NCBI GenBank assembly: GCA_000697355.1
Contig: JNEN01000650.1
Span: forward strand, 1 to 35,359
Direction: 5' to 3'
DNA from: Syncephalastrum monosporum B8922
Taxonomy: Eukaryota; Mucoromycota; Mucoromycetes; Mucorales; Syncephalastraceae
DNA: 35,359 bases
Shown: positions 21,551 through 33,216 of the stretch, in pieces
How positions within the stretch are numbered: position 1 is the first letter of the stretch
How the letters are laid out: each line of letters opens with the position of its first letter
Position numbers and translations under genes: made by a program
The notes under the pieces: generated by a model
What the model was told of the DNA's origin: nothing
Seen by the model: only the letters and a program-made list of their open reading frames with translations
Databases searched by the model: none

Positions 21551-22207
21551 ATGAATGACCCGACCCGACCATCCTCCTCCTCACCCTCTGCAAAATCCAC
21601 GACGGGGGAGGGGGTAGACCATGACGGGCTGGATAGCACAGGCGATAATACCACAGCCACTGTTACAGCATTTTCAGTGGAACCAATGGAGGACCAAGCC
21701 CCGCCGACCGTCGTGCAGCTTTCAACGCTCACTATTGGCATTATTGTCTGCTGCGTTCTGGTCAGTGTGGCCCTGATGGTCGTCCTTTTTCTGCTGGTAC
21801 GAAAACGAAAGCTGCAACAGCAGCAAGGACAGCAGGATGAATCGCATGAACACCCGTTCGGCATCGAGCTCGAACGACCGCCGTACCTGCGCCGTGTAAA
21901 GGACCGCCTTCACCCTCCGCATGCCTCGCTCGGCCAACATCCTGATTACAACGACGACGACTATGACCCTGTGTTTTCCTCCATCCTCGAACATCCGCCT
22001 CCACCGCCGCCGTGGGGAAAATACACTCTGGCTCACCCTGCCGTGACGAGTCCCAACACGGCTGCCGAGGTCGCGGACCCCATCCTGGCTTCCTCTCTTG
22101 CTCGCCAGCGTGCGAATGACCGGATCGGCTTCTACAAAAATCCAACCCATAACGACGATATGGATGAAGCGCTGCGCATGTCTTCTACTACATACCATGT
22201 TTGGTGA
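21551..22207 (+). CDS. Single-pass membrane protein of unknown function
   Basis: From Met 21551, the first ATG in the open frame, the protein is 218 aa. Residues 1-58 are rich in Ser, Thr, Pro and Asp, as in O-glycosylated extracellular stems. Residues about 61-83 form one strong hydrophobic helix (TIGIIVCCVLVSVALMVV core), followed at once by RKRK, so the positive-inside rule puts the C-terminus in the cytosol. The tail has a Q-rich patch, a DYNDDDYD acidic cluster and PPPPPP (about 172). There is no cleavable signal peptide unless an unseen upstream exon exists; a TTTAG acceptor-like site sits just before the start, but I found no matching donor. The layout resembles fungal wall-stress-sensor-like proteins in shape only; no domain is recognised. 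It converges on the next gene with a 173 bp spacer. Confidence 0.6.
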   Translation: MNDPTRPSSSSPSAKSTTGEGVDHDGLDSTGDNTTATVTAFSVEPMEDQAPPTVVQLSTLTIGIIVCCVLVSVALMVVLFLLVRKRKLQQQQGQQDESHEHPFGIELERPPYLRRVKDRLHPPHASLGQHPDYNDDDYDPVFSSILEHPPPPPPWGKYTLAHPAVTSPNTAAEVADPILASSLARQRANDRIGFYKNPTHNDDMDEALRMSSTTYHVW

Positions 22208-22380
22208 ATTCCATGATACACACAATACATTCTATATATCATTGTTCCATTTCTTCTTTTCTGTACAGTTTTTGGGGTCGCTTCTATGCAGAGAGTGCTA
22301 TATATGGGTACCACGAAGGGAGATTACAGTTTGATATGCATGATTATCATCATTGTTCCCAATGACTGACATCCCTTCTT

Positions 22381-23208
22381 CTACAAATCCTGCTTCTCTT
22401 CAAAGGGACCTAGGTGCTCGATCACCTCTTCCATTTTATGTGCATGATGATACCGGCAGTATCCCATCGAGACGCTCCACTGCCATAATAGGAGTTGGCG
22501 CTTGGCAGGCGTCAACAAAGCCCAATGCGTCCGGCGCCATTGGCTACTGGCAAGACTCCTTGTCAGTGATTTTGTCACGCTGCTTCTACCGCTCATGCTA
22601 TAGTATCCACTGCTGTTGTTACTGATACTATGCGTTTGCATGCATGGGGCCTGGGGACATGCTGCACCCATGCTTATAGAGGAGGAGGCTGCTGTTGTCG
22701 TTGACGCTGCTGCTGCTGCTGTTGCTGCTACTGGTGGATGTGTGATTGGGGCGAGCGTTGTCGCCGACGAAAGCGAGGGAAGGGTGACAGACTGCGTCCG
22801 GCTTATGGAGGAGGAGGATGTTGAGGAAGTAGACGAGGATGACGGAGGAATTGATACTGGATGTTTTTCTTCATCTTGATAACGGTGCTTCTCTACCGCA
22901 TGCTGCTGGTGGAGATGTGGGCCTGGGTACCGCTTGTTCTGCTCTTCTTCCTCGACGATCCGTAGCCAGAACGCCCTCAACCTGCTGCGCTCGAGCGAGA
23001 GGAGCCGCTTGCGCCGACGCTTGTACTGCCAATACAGATACCTAGCAAAAAAGACAAGTCCGTAGAGGGCGATGAGGCAAGCCACTACGATGGGGAGATA
23101 GTGCTTGAAAGCGTCGGTGTCGAGTGGGTCCTGATTACTGGTAGTGAGTTGATGAAGAGACGAGTTGTTGTCCGGCGTCGTCGACGGCGGCGGTGATCCA
23201 CTGGACAT
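22381..23208 (-). CDS. Single-pass membrane protein of unknown function, Ser/Ala-rich tail
   Basis: A single uninterrupted frame gives 275 aa. The N-terminal 37 residues are Ser/Pro/Thr/Asn-rich, a hydrophobic helix spans about 38-60 (YLPIVVACLIALYGLVFF core), and a strongly basic stretch (YKRRRKRLLSLERSRLRAF) follows. This predicts an outside N-terminus and a long cytosolic tail. The tail contains a low-complexity Ser/Thr run (about 123-140), an Ala-rich run (about 160-180) and SMSGRSSVTKSLTRSLASS, which could be phosphorylated. It lacks a signal peptide, like its convergent neighbour at 21551, and has the same overall plan with little evident sequence similarity. I do not recognise the family. 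Confidence 0.6.
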   Translation of the reverse strand: MSSGSPPPSTTPDNNSSLHQLTTSNQDPLDTDAFKHYLPIVVACLIALYGLVFFARYLYWQYKRRRKRLLSLERSRLRAFWLRIVEEEEQNKRYPGPHLHQQHAVEKHRYQDEEKHPVSIPPSSSSTSSTSSSSISRTQSVTLPSLSSATTLAPITHPPVAATAAAAASTTTAASSSISMGAACPQAPCMQTHSISNNSSGYYSMSGRSSVTKSLTRSLASSQWRRTHWALLTPAKRQLLLWQWSVSMGYCRYHHAHKMEEVIEHLGPFEEKQDL

Positions 23209-23799
23209 AGTTGTGTAAAACTCATATACCCCCGTGCGCCAAACCAGTCAGTGAATATAAGAAAAATAAGAAATAAAAAACAAAAAGGGCAATGGTTGAT
23301 TCTTTAACTCTCTCTTGAGGCCGATCGAATCACTCACACACACGCTGACACGCCTTCTTGTCATGGCTCATGTTTTTTTATTTTATAGACGTCCAATTGC
23401 GAATTATACTCTTTACCAAAGCCTTATCCCGGATTCGGCCCGAAGGCTTACGTAGGTATTCATCGTTCTGCTTCTTGCTTTTGTATCAGCCGGCCCTGGC
23501 ACATCACATGTCCTCACGGGTATCTGCACGCATTTGTCTCTATGCACAGTGACATGGATGACATGCCAGTAGAAAAAAAAATGTCTTGATCTGAAGATAA
23601 TGTTTGCATAAATTTACGCGCGCATTTGTCCACCTTTTTTTTTTTCTTACGTTAAAGAAATCAGAGGTTATTATATTAGAAAGGGGAAAAAAAACCAAAA
23701 GGACAATCACAATGCAGTACGGGGGGGAGATCTACCTCCAACAAGAAGCAATGCAAATTTTTTACATAATAGATATTGACTATGATACACCTCACTCAT
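23209..23799. other. Intergenic region, no supported gene
   Basis: About 590 bp between the 5' end of the minus-strand membrane protein gene and the 3' end of NOT1. It is A/T-rich, with several A and T runs (for example T11 at about 23635-23645), and has no coding signal I can support. The promoter of the membrane protein gene should lie in its left part, and the NOT1 3' UTR in its right part. Confidence 0.6.
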
Positions 23800-23870
23800 T
23801 TAGATTTGGTTGATCGACCTGTATCGAAAACGTCAGCTGTGCTTTACGAGTCGTATGAGTTTAATCTGTC

Positions 23871-26800
23871 TTACCTTGAGACGCTTTCAAAGAGGCGTTC
23901 GATGTCGGTCGCGCACCGTGTAAATGAGTGGTTCCAAAAGTTATAACGCGGGTTCTTGATTAGCTCAATAAACGTAATCAAGAGACCCCACGGGTGTGGC
24001 CGATTGACAATGAGACGCTCCAGGAGTACCCGCGTAATTTGTTCCTTGACCAGTTCTTGCTCACTTTCTGAAAACAAATAGAGCAAGACACAGCTAAAGT
24101 AGTGTGTATGGCTGTTAGGGTACCGCAGCTGGTTCGCAATGGCGCTCAGGAACAGATAGCGGCCTGTGTAGACATTAGTATCTGGATGCTTCATGAATGG
24201 AATTGATTGCTCTCACCTTCTGCATCCAGCTCTTTGAGCAAGTGGCGATAGACTTCCATAGGTGCGCCCTGGTTGACAGGGATACCCTGGGTGATGCCCG
24301 TCACGCCCACGTAAAAGACCAGCGCATTGATCAAGGAGACGTCGTACTTTTGGCTGATATGGGCCTTATCGACCGTGTTCGGACCCTTCAAGAAGCGCTG
24401 GGTGAGACCGTCTAGGTAGCCTTCCTTGGTGCCCCGGCTATCGAGGTAGGCGTCCGTGTCTTTCTTGAGATCCCTTGCCACGAGAGGTCCTGTGTAATCG
24501 GAAAGAATGCGCGGCGCCTGGTTAATTTCTGGCAGGAGGTCCACCTTGAGATTGGGCGTGAACGGGTCGGGCAGGCGCATGTTGCGAGGGAAGGCGCTCA
24601 GGATCAGGTTACGCAACTGGATGCAAGAGGACGAGATCACGTCACAGAAGCTGTAATGGTAATCGCACAAGAACTCGGGGAAGTCATGCAGAAGAACAAG
24701 CAGAATACGAAGCGTGCCTCGGTACAGCATCCGCGTTGTGTCTCGTAGCTCTGTGCTCTGAAGGAAGGGGGCCAAGAACTGGAACAGACTGACCATGAGG
24801 CGCTGGAAGGTGGGCCAAGCCTAAATTTACAAAAATAACATGAGCCATTGGAGAATCGAAGCAGGGTGGTCAACTCACCTTTTGGTTTTCTGCGAGGAGC
24901 AGCTTGGGCATGAACAAACGGTGTGATATCAGCTGCAGCCATGCAAACGTGAATCCCGGGAAGTAGCTCGGCTGCAACGTGTGGAACGTGTTGCTGAGTG
25001 CCGTCAGGATCGGCAGCGATGTCGTCGAGAGTTGCTGCTCAGCCGCATGAAGTTCGCTCAGCAAGCAGGTAAAGAGGCGCAAGAAGGGGCGCTGGTCAAA
25101 CTGCTGCTGCTGCTGCTCGTGGTGTTGGGCAAGGACGAGGACGATGACGGACAGGACGGTGGAGAACTGGCTCAGCTTGGCACTGGTCGAGCTGTTCGCT
25201 TGGTTATCGGTCTGCAGCTGAGTCAGGCCAACGACCATCCTCGCAAACGCATCGATGAGCTGGTACGCAACCTCGGGTGACTGGGTCGGCACATGCTTGA
25301 ATTTCGTCACGCGGTCGACAGCGGCCTCGACACAGACTCGGAAGAACAAGGACGTCATGTCCTCGGCCTGGAAGATGTTCTGCTGCGAGAGCTGGGTGAG
25401 GAACGCAGACTGGACCTTGTCGGTCGTGGACGGGTGCTGGTACACACGCACCCACTCCGCAAACAGGAAACGGCACTGCTCGCGGAACCCGCCTTCCTCG
25501 TCTGGTTCTTTGCTGCCCGGGTTGTGCAGCGCTTCGCGGAGCTCCTCCATGAGGGCCAAGACGGTCTCAGGCACGTTTCCTCGCAAGCGGCTCAGGGACT
25601 CGAGCGAGGCCATGAATTCTTGATGGCCGACGAGCTTCTCCTTGAACACGCACGCATAGATCAAGTGCGCGGCAAAATCGATCGCGCTCGGGCGGCCATT
25701 CTCAATCATGAGGGCCAGCTCCTGGTCCTGCTCGGGCAAGTTGATCAGCCCGGCCTTGATGAGTGCAATCGTCACCGGCACATTGTATTTGCGTTCGTCG
25801 TCGACGTGCGTCAGCCAATAAGTCACGAGCGTACCGACGTTGGGCGAAACTTCACAGAGATGCTCGAGGAGCACGACGTACATTTCGCGCGATAGCTGTG
25901 TCTCGCTCTTGTACAGGAGCTGTACAGCCTTTTGGGCAAACGCACGGGCGGCTTCGACCTTGTCAAAGCTGGACATGGCCAGCATCGAGATCTGCCGCAC
26001 AATCATGCGGATCTCGTGGAGGGGCGGGAGCGCGGCAAAGTTGGGTGCGTTCGTCTGGCTCGCCAGTTTCTCGAGCTCGCCAATGTACTGCGCAAAGCGT
26101 TCCAAGATCTGATGGGCTGTGCCCGTCTGGCCAGCGGCGGCTGCAGCGGCGGCTGCAGCGGCTGCAGGATTCGCAGGCTCGAACCCGCTGCCGCCAATGG
26201 GCATCGTGTTGTAGCCGTACAGCGCGTCTTGACGCATTATCGGACGGTCGGCTTCAAAGCCAGGGCTGGTCATGGCGGGAGGCGGCGGCTGCTGCTGCTG
26301 CTGCTGTTGCGGATGAGGTACGGCGCGCGAGATCCGGGCAAAGTCTTCGTAGACGCGCATCTGAGCCGGCTGGAGGCCCATCGGCTTGGCACGCAGAGGC
26401 TCAGGTAACGAGGCAGGGTATCTTGTCACGGCAAAGATCTCCATGTCGTAGAATGCCTGACCTGGCCGCTGCTCGCGGTGCCGCTTGCGGATCGCATATG
26501 CATTCTTCAAAATATCGTCAATCTCGACGGTCGCGCGTTCCATGGCCGCCTTTTCAATCACGGCGCAGACCAGATCCAGGTTGTCCGTGACAGTCAACAA
26601 AACAGCTTGCTCAGCCAAGGCCTGCACACACAGAAAATAAGGTCAGAACACGCGCACCTGGGTGTCTCAATGACTTACGTCGGTCAAACCGTTCGCCATG
26701 AATGTGTTGCGCAGGTTGTTCACCATGCTCAGACGCAATGGCTCCTTGCAAGTGACCATCGCGAGACTACCAGCAAGGTTTTGTGCCATCAGGTGGGCGG

Positions 26801-29800
26801 CCTTGCGCATGCGTGTCTCGTCCGCCTCGACAGCAAAGTCCTTGAGAATGAGGTCGCGCGTCGATACGCCTGCTATCGCGACCGAGCGCTCCACGACAGG
26901 GTCAATAATCTGAAAAGCACGGTCAGACAAGTGACTCGCGGGGACGTATACATCTTTACCTCGCGCATCGCCTGGGTAACAGCCTGGAGGACCCAGCGTT
27001 TGGCGGCGGGTTGGCTCGAGTAAAGCAGGATCTGAGAGTTGAACGTCAGGTAAGGGCCAAGGTTGGGCAGTGCGAATTGGCCCTCTTCAGACGTCGCCAC
27101 GCCCAAACCGGTCTGAAGCATCTGTGCCGCTGCAGGTGACTTGCTCATGTCATGGTTACGGAGCGCGTTCCATGTCAATGAGTCCTTGCTTCGGTGTTTC
27201 GTGAGAATAGACGTGGCCTCGATATCTGCACAAGATGGGTTGAGTGATCCGTGTTGTCATGCTCGACACCGCTTACCTCCGAGCTCCAAGCGTAGACTCT
27301 TGCACAATACCTCGATCTCAAACTTGAGGTTGAGCTTGAGTTCGGCTGCTTGATAGAGTTCGACGAGCAACTTCAGGATGGCCATCAGCCAGGGGTTCGG
27401 AGGCTTAAAAACGATACTCTTGTTGCATTGCTCAAGGACTTTACAGACAAAGGGGATCACAACAATGAGACGGTTGGTATCATAACCCTCCAGAAGCAGT
27501 TCCTATATGCAGAGTGAGTCGAGCAGCACATGGAGACGACGTGGGTTCGCTTTACCTTGAATGCAATATTCTTGTGTCTGATGGGCTTATTTCGTGCGAG
27601 GGTGATACCACCCAGCCATGAAGCCAAGTTCTTCAGAAGGCCGCGCTCCGAGGACGAACTGATGGTCTTTTCCGAATTGAGCAGGATCTGAATGTTGGCG
27701 AATGTCTCGCGGAGCATGTGCTGGTACAAGAGGTGGCTGTCCACTGCTTCCAAGAGGAGCAGGTAGAGCTCGTGGTAGTTGGGCTCGAGCGCAGCGCGCT
27801 TCGACACGAGGTAGTGGCTGAACCATTGGTAGGCCTGCTTGCTCAGGAGCTTGATGAGCTCGGCTGTCTTGTCTTCCAAGTTGTTGCGCGCAATGTTGTT
27901 GATGATAAATAAGATCTTGTCTTGGACGGCCTCACTAGGAGCTTCGTAGGCAAGATGGTCGTCTATCGCAGGCACATCGGGCACGTGGACTGACGTAAAG
28001 GGCACGGTCGAAGGCTTGGCATCGGCCTTGACGCCGGGCAAACGACTCTGGACAGCTTCCTGCGCAGGAGGCGAGGTGGGCGGGCCTGTGGGATCCATCG
28101 CGCCTTCGTCAAGCTGTATCTGGCCGGTTTGCTGGGCGTTGCTGATGAAGAGGGCCAGCTCCGGATCGGTCTGCTGGATATGGGGGATCTGCAGGAGATG
28201 GCCGCAGTACTGAGGCCATTCATGCAAGCGTGACCGGAACTGCAGCAGAGCCTGCAGACCAAAGTTGAACATTTTTGATCCGGGCGGGTTACGTAAGGCA
28301 TCAAGGATGCAACGCAGAGCAATGCCGAGCGGTACATACGACACCAAGTGATGCTGCACGAGCGAGCCAAAAAGCACGCTCGTCAAGGATAGCTCCTTTT
28401 CTGGATATTTCGGGAAAAAGTGGTATTCATCAAACAGGTTGTGGATCATGCACGCAAACACATCTTGCTCATGTGGATTCTTGGACTGCTTGAATGACTT
28501 GAGTCGATCCACGATCTGATCCACCGTCATTTCGCCGCTGTAAATGCGCTCGTAGTACATGTTGGCTTCCTCTTCAATCTCGGGCTTGAACGACACTTCG
28601 GCCTGCGTCGCAGGTGCTTCGGTCGAGGCGCGCATATTCATCAATTTCGGGTACGTCTGAAGGCAAACCCGTTGCACTTCCTTCAATAAGTCTCCGTTTT
28701 CTGGTATCATGGGGCTAATAATAATAATCCCATTTAATGCCTCCCACAAAAAAAAAAAAAAAAAGAAAGCCTTTAGTTTTCTTCACTTACCTATCGGAAA
28801 GCACCTTCAAGAAGGTCGCAATGACCTCAAGGGATAGAGGTACGGTGGAAGGCGTGGCGTTGGTGTCCTGGCGTGCCATTTCGGCCGCCATCTTTTGGCT
28901 GAGGAATTCAAGGCAGGCACGGATAAATACGTCTTTGTGCTCAACAATCTTTTCTTGCAGCCATTTCTCCAGGTTAAGAAACTCACGGCGCGAGGCGAGC
29001 GCAGCGAGATCAATCGCGAAAAAGAAGGGTTGCACGTCCAAGATGCGGGAAAGAACCTACGAAGGGTTAGGAAACACCCGACACGGAAACCTAGAGACTG
29101 ACCTTGAGCTCGTGGGCGATATCCAGGATACGGGACAAACTGGTGGCATCACTGGTGTACATTTCGAGGATGTTGGAAATGACGAATTCAGGGCTGACCT
29201 GCCAGAGTTTTGTCAGCGCCAGGGCGCTACCGGCATTCCCGCCGAGATACAACAGCAAGAGGCGGCCCAACAGTTCCTTTTGGTAGGCAGCTTTGGGAGG
29301 CTAGCAGAAACAGAGATGCTGTTCAGATCAAGGTACAGCACAATATCCATTTACTTACCGACTGCGCCAAACCCAGAAACACGAGCTCATGGTGTTTGTT
29401 GACCATGGTCTGCATAAACACTTTGACATCCTCCGCGACAGCCGTATCAGACAAGTCGATCACACAATCAAACAGATCGAGCGAGTTGAGCTGTTCATTG
29501 ACGAGTCGGGCCGCGGCCGAGCGCACCTGGGCGCTGGTCTGTGCAAAATCATCAAGACTGATGACGGTCCGTTCGGAACACGCGACGAGGCTAAGGACAT
29601 CGGTCGAGACATTGGCCATTTGGTAAAGCGCACTCAGTTGACCCTTGAGGTTGCGCCATCGTCCAAAGAACTTGTTGGCAGGAAAGATGGTGTCTCCCTT
29701 TTCCAGATGTGAGATGCCTGTTCCGTTTCGATAGAAACACACGACGCCTTACCTTTGGGCTCTGTTTCCAGGCACGCACCAGAATGTCCAGACCTTTGGA

Positions 29801-31413
29801 ATCGTAGACGAAAAAGTGCGGATAGTCGAGACAGTCAATGACGTGATCCCAATTAAGGTCCAGTGGCTAAGGAATGCAGTTAGCGGATGCGATCACGGAG
29901 GGGGGGGGGCTGAAGCGCTTACAAGGTCGTTTATGACTTTAACAAAAGTCTCGACGTCCCAGTTGGACTCGGAGGAGGTATTGCCGTTGCCGATGCCACT
30001 CATGTTGGTGTAGGTACGGACCATGCAACCTAGCGCGATGGCTACGTCTTTTTCCGTGATGGGTTTGTCGAGGCTGCTGATCAAGTCTCGAAGGGTGTCA
30101 GGTGAGCTGCAGCATTCGTAGCCGGCTTCGAGCATCTTTTTGCTGAGCAGACTGTCACCGGTATCGATGTCATTGGTTCTAGAAGAGCAAAAAGAAAAGA
30201 AAGAAAGAAAGAAAAAGGGAAAAAAAAGGGGTGCACGATCAATGACTCTGTGTGAGTTGATAGAAAGGAGGATCACTTACTCGGGCATAGTGTTTGGTTC
30301 GGTCATCTGCATTTTTTGTGGGATGGAGGGATCCTTGCAGCGCTGAGGCAGCAGAGCAGCAAAGAGTTGGATATCTTTCTGGGTGAAGAGATCAAGTTTG
30401 GATTGGGTGCTCTTGTTGATGGCGTCGACGCAAAAGGAAAGCGCGAGATCGGGTACAGCACGGGAGGATTTCAAAAGAACAAGTGCTGGCTTGAACTGAC
30501 GCGACGCGAGAGTGGAGGCTGCGTAATGAAGATAGTATATGTGTTTAAGTTAGGGAATGACGACGACAGCATGAACGTGCGTTTTGCTCATTCTTTTTCG
30601 TTCTTTTCTTTTGTGTATCTTCTTACCTTGGCTGACAATGGACTGCTGCGGGTGCTTTGCAGAAGAAGAAAAGACGGCGGACGCAAGGGTGAAAGAGTCG
30701 AAAGCGTCAAAGTCTAGATGGGAGCAGAGGTAGGGTAGATCGACGTTGGAGGCGAGATCCGAGGTGCAGAATGAGTTGAATGCGTCAAGGAAGGTAAGGA
30801 AGGGACGTGTCTTGTTGGTGTCTGCGCTGGTGCCGGCGTTGTCTTTGAGAAGCGTGAACTGAGGCGTGTCGGCGAGAGTCGTGCTGCTGGGTGTTTTGTA
30901 GAGTTCGGTCAAAAGAAACCGGATCAGGTGCTGCCGAATGTCCTCACCGTGGGCGTCAATGAGCTAAAAAGAAAGGAGGAAAAGGAAAACGGTTAACAAA
31001 AAAAAAATGTACAACTGCAGTGTTGCCGCGCGTGCGTATGTGTGTATGTGCTTCTTTACAGTGAAATAGCCCTTTTTTGTGCCCCCCCCCCACGCTCTGC
31101 CTCCTCTCTCTTCCACAACCCGCTTTGTACACCTCTCTCTTTTTCTTTCCAGTTTTCTGGCCTCCTCACACCCGGACCCGCACGCGTCTTTTTTTTCCCA
31201 ACCGCTCAATTGGACCGGAATGCTTACTGTCTTGATTTCCACCGTCTTGGTCGGATAGTTTTCGTCTGTCAGGTTGGAGACCAGGAGTATAACTTGGGCT
31301 TTCACGATTCGGGCAAGACTGGAAAGCTGTGATTTGGTCGTGGCGCGGTGGGGGAGCGACGACGAGGTGGGGCTCGAGGTGGCCGAAGTCGATATTTCTG
31401 ATTCGCTACTCAT
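23871..31413 (-). CDS. NOT1: CCR4-NOT complex scaffold subunit NOT1/CNOT1
   Basis: This is the scaffold of the CCR4-NOT deadenylase, which binds CAF1/CCR4, CAF40 and NOT2/NOT3. Fifteen exons give 2151 aa: 31413-31228, 30963-30627, 30518-30281, 30178-29923, 29866-29753, 29697-29359, 29300-29103, 29056-28791, 28714-27556, 27502-27277, 27225-26960, 26909-26679, 26621-24879, 24820-24217, 24163-23871; all phases close. Expected domains appear in order: N-terminal helical HEAT region; TTP-binding type domain (about 670-850, [20 protein letters not shown]); MIF4G CAF1-binding domain (about 905-1106); DUF3819/CAF40-binding region (about 1145-1370); a polyQ/polyA linker (about 1375-1440); and the Not1 superfamily domain, ending [11 protein letters not shown]. 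Intron 1 is the longest at 264 nt. The stop TAA lies inside a GTAAGA donor-like site. A 52 nt intron (23870-23819, counting from AG|GTAAG) could add exon 23818-23800, which would replace the end with SVSRSINQI. Confidence 0.96.
29900..29909. repeat. Homopolymer runs in NOT1 introns
   Basis: G10 on the plus strand lies in NOT1 intron 4. Similar runs occur in intron 1 (C10 at 31082-31091) and intron 8 (A16 at 28749-28764, which reads as T16 in the transcript). They may cause indel errors but do not affect the coding model. Confidence 0.85.
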
Positions 31414-32778
31414 GCTGGCTCAATGAGCATACTCGTCGTTAATAAGCGGGTTTTTGTGACACTTTTGAGCTCTTCAGTCCTACGAGATCACGAATATTGA
31501 ATATTTTTCTTGTGTTAATCACATCGGTTGCAATGAACGCGAAAAGCGCGATCGGGCTCGAGACCATGGTCGGTGATTATACCTTTCTTAAAACTAGACA
31601 GAAAGAGACGGCACAATAGCGGAAATGCTGGCAGGAGAAGAATAACAATAATAAAATAAAATGTATCGGTTCGAACTGGCGCGTGTGTATGTGTGTGTGT
31701 GTGTAACCAATAAGCGTCAGTGGGTCTAAGGTGTGTATGGGGGCGAATATGCTCCTTGTAAAGAAAAATAAAGAAGAGGGAAGTCAGCCGTCAGTTCGTG
31801 GCGCGTCGTGCTGCGATTGAGCTGAGCAAAAGAGAGACGCTGACTGGGCCTGGGACTGGACTGGACTTTGGCTGGGCTGGGCTGGGGAGATTGGATTGGC
31901 GGGAGCCCGATCACGGTACAGCACACCACATACTGTATACGAACAACATAACAATACTGTAGATACCCCGAGGTTCATGATGTCACTTCCAACCCACTGA
32001 TGCTTTGCTTTTCTTCATTCGCATGCTATGCCTTTGCCTTTACCTTATGTCTTTGCGTTATTTCTTTTTTACGGACTTGGAATATGGGTAAAGCCCTGTC
32101 AATTTAATCCCAAGGTGAAGAGTGCCCATATTCGTACATAATGTACATACCCCCATATGTATATACTGTAAGCGTAGGAGGACAATGTATGTGATACAGG
32201 CTATCGGTGTGCATGCGCGGTAATCCCACTTTCCAGATACATGAAGACTGACTTATTGGTTGCAACTAAACTTGCGCTGGATTTTTTCAACTTTGCGTTA
32301 CACGAATTTCCCCATTTCGCGTTAGGGGTTATCAGTTTGCGGTGTTGGACTGGCGCCTTGCCGAGGATGCTTTATGTTTTGCATCAGGTATACAGTATTA
32401 CTCTTTTGCGCTGCCCCCGTCCATGCATAGCATCTTGATAACTTCACATTGGTACGCATCACATCTTACCAAACGGTAGCATTACCATTTAGCGCTTTGT
32501 CAAATATCGTAATGTAACATTGTAGTTTATTAAGAAAATTGTTTGCGTAATAATCAAGCGCTACAACTTCTACTCCTCTAAAAGACATCTTGGGTGCCCA
32601 CATAGCATACCACGTTGACACTGCGTTTAGATAAAGACGTGTAAAGGAGGTGTAAACAGCCAGCAGTACATCACCCCATGAGCACCGCAAATAAGATATG
32701 TCATGCGTGAGATTTATAATTTTTCTTTGCCATATGCGTGATGAAACTGCAGAAAATTCACTTTGTATGGACTATACT
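31414..32778. other. Intergenic region, no supported gene
   Basis: About 1.4 kb upstream of NOT1. It contains a (GT)7 run (31691-31704) and pyrimidine-rich or purine-rich patches. A 74-codon minus-strand frame (32690-32466) and a 65-codon plus-strand frame (32241-32438) look weakly protein-like but have no domain or splice support. The NOT1 promoter is expected in the first few hundred bases; no TATA box is obvious. Confidence 0.5.
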
Positions 32779-33124
32779 CTAGCCATCCTTGGGAATACAC
32801 AAACCGCCATCCATCCAAGGCGGGTCAGTCAAATGAATCTGCCAAAAAAAGGCTCTTTCATTGACTTCTGACAGGGATATGCGTTGGGGGGTATTTGAAG
32901 AGGTGGTGGAGGAGGATGACGGAAGTGCAGGAGACGCTGACGGAAGAGCAGGAGACCCTCGCTGATCTTCAAAAATCGTCAATCTAGAACAGCACAACAA
33001 TCAGATATGTCCTCAATGTTCGAATCTACAGCACTTACACTTTCGCAAAGGCACGAAATATGTACAGTAGCCCCGCGGATAAGCGATACGCTCGGGAGAT
33101 CAAAAGGATATAACTTAGGCGAGA
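32779..33124 (-). CDS. Possible 3' part of an unrecognised gene
   Basis: Two open segments on the minus strand (33124-33039 and 32983-32779) join in phase through a 55 nt intron with a good donor (GTAAGTGCTG) and acceptor (TTCTAG), the same intron style as the real genes here. The joined tail reads RAFAKV then LTIFEDQRGS, a Ser/Pro/Thr-rich stretch, and ends WMDGGLCIPKDG. Upstream the frame meets a stop at 33125-33127, and a LINE fragment begins about 90 bp further on. It may be the remnant of a gene cut by that insertion, or chance. Confidence 0.22.
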
Positions 33125-33216
33125 TTATAACGTATCTGGGTATAACTTATTTGCGTGGCCACTGTACTTTGCGTCTTCCACGCCAGAAGGGAGTGTTCTT
33201 CAAGGTGTGGATGTAA

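Noticed and set aside
25763..26590. 275-codon plus-strand frame rich in Arg, Ser and Ala
   Set aside because: It lies wholly antisense to the largest NOT1 exon, which matches the family throughout.
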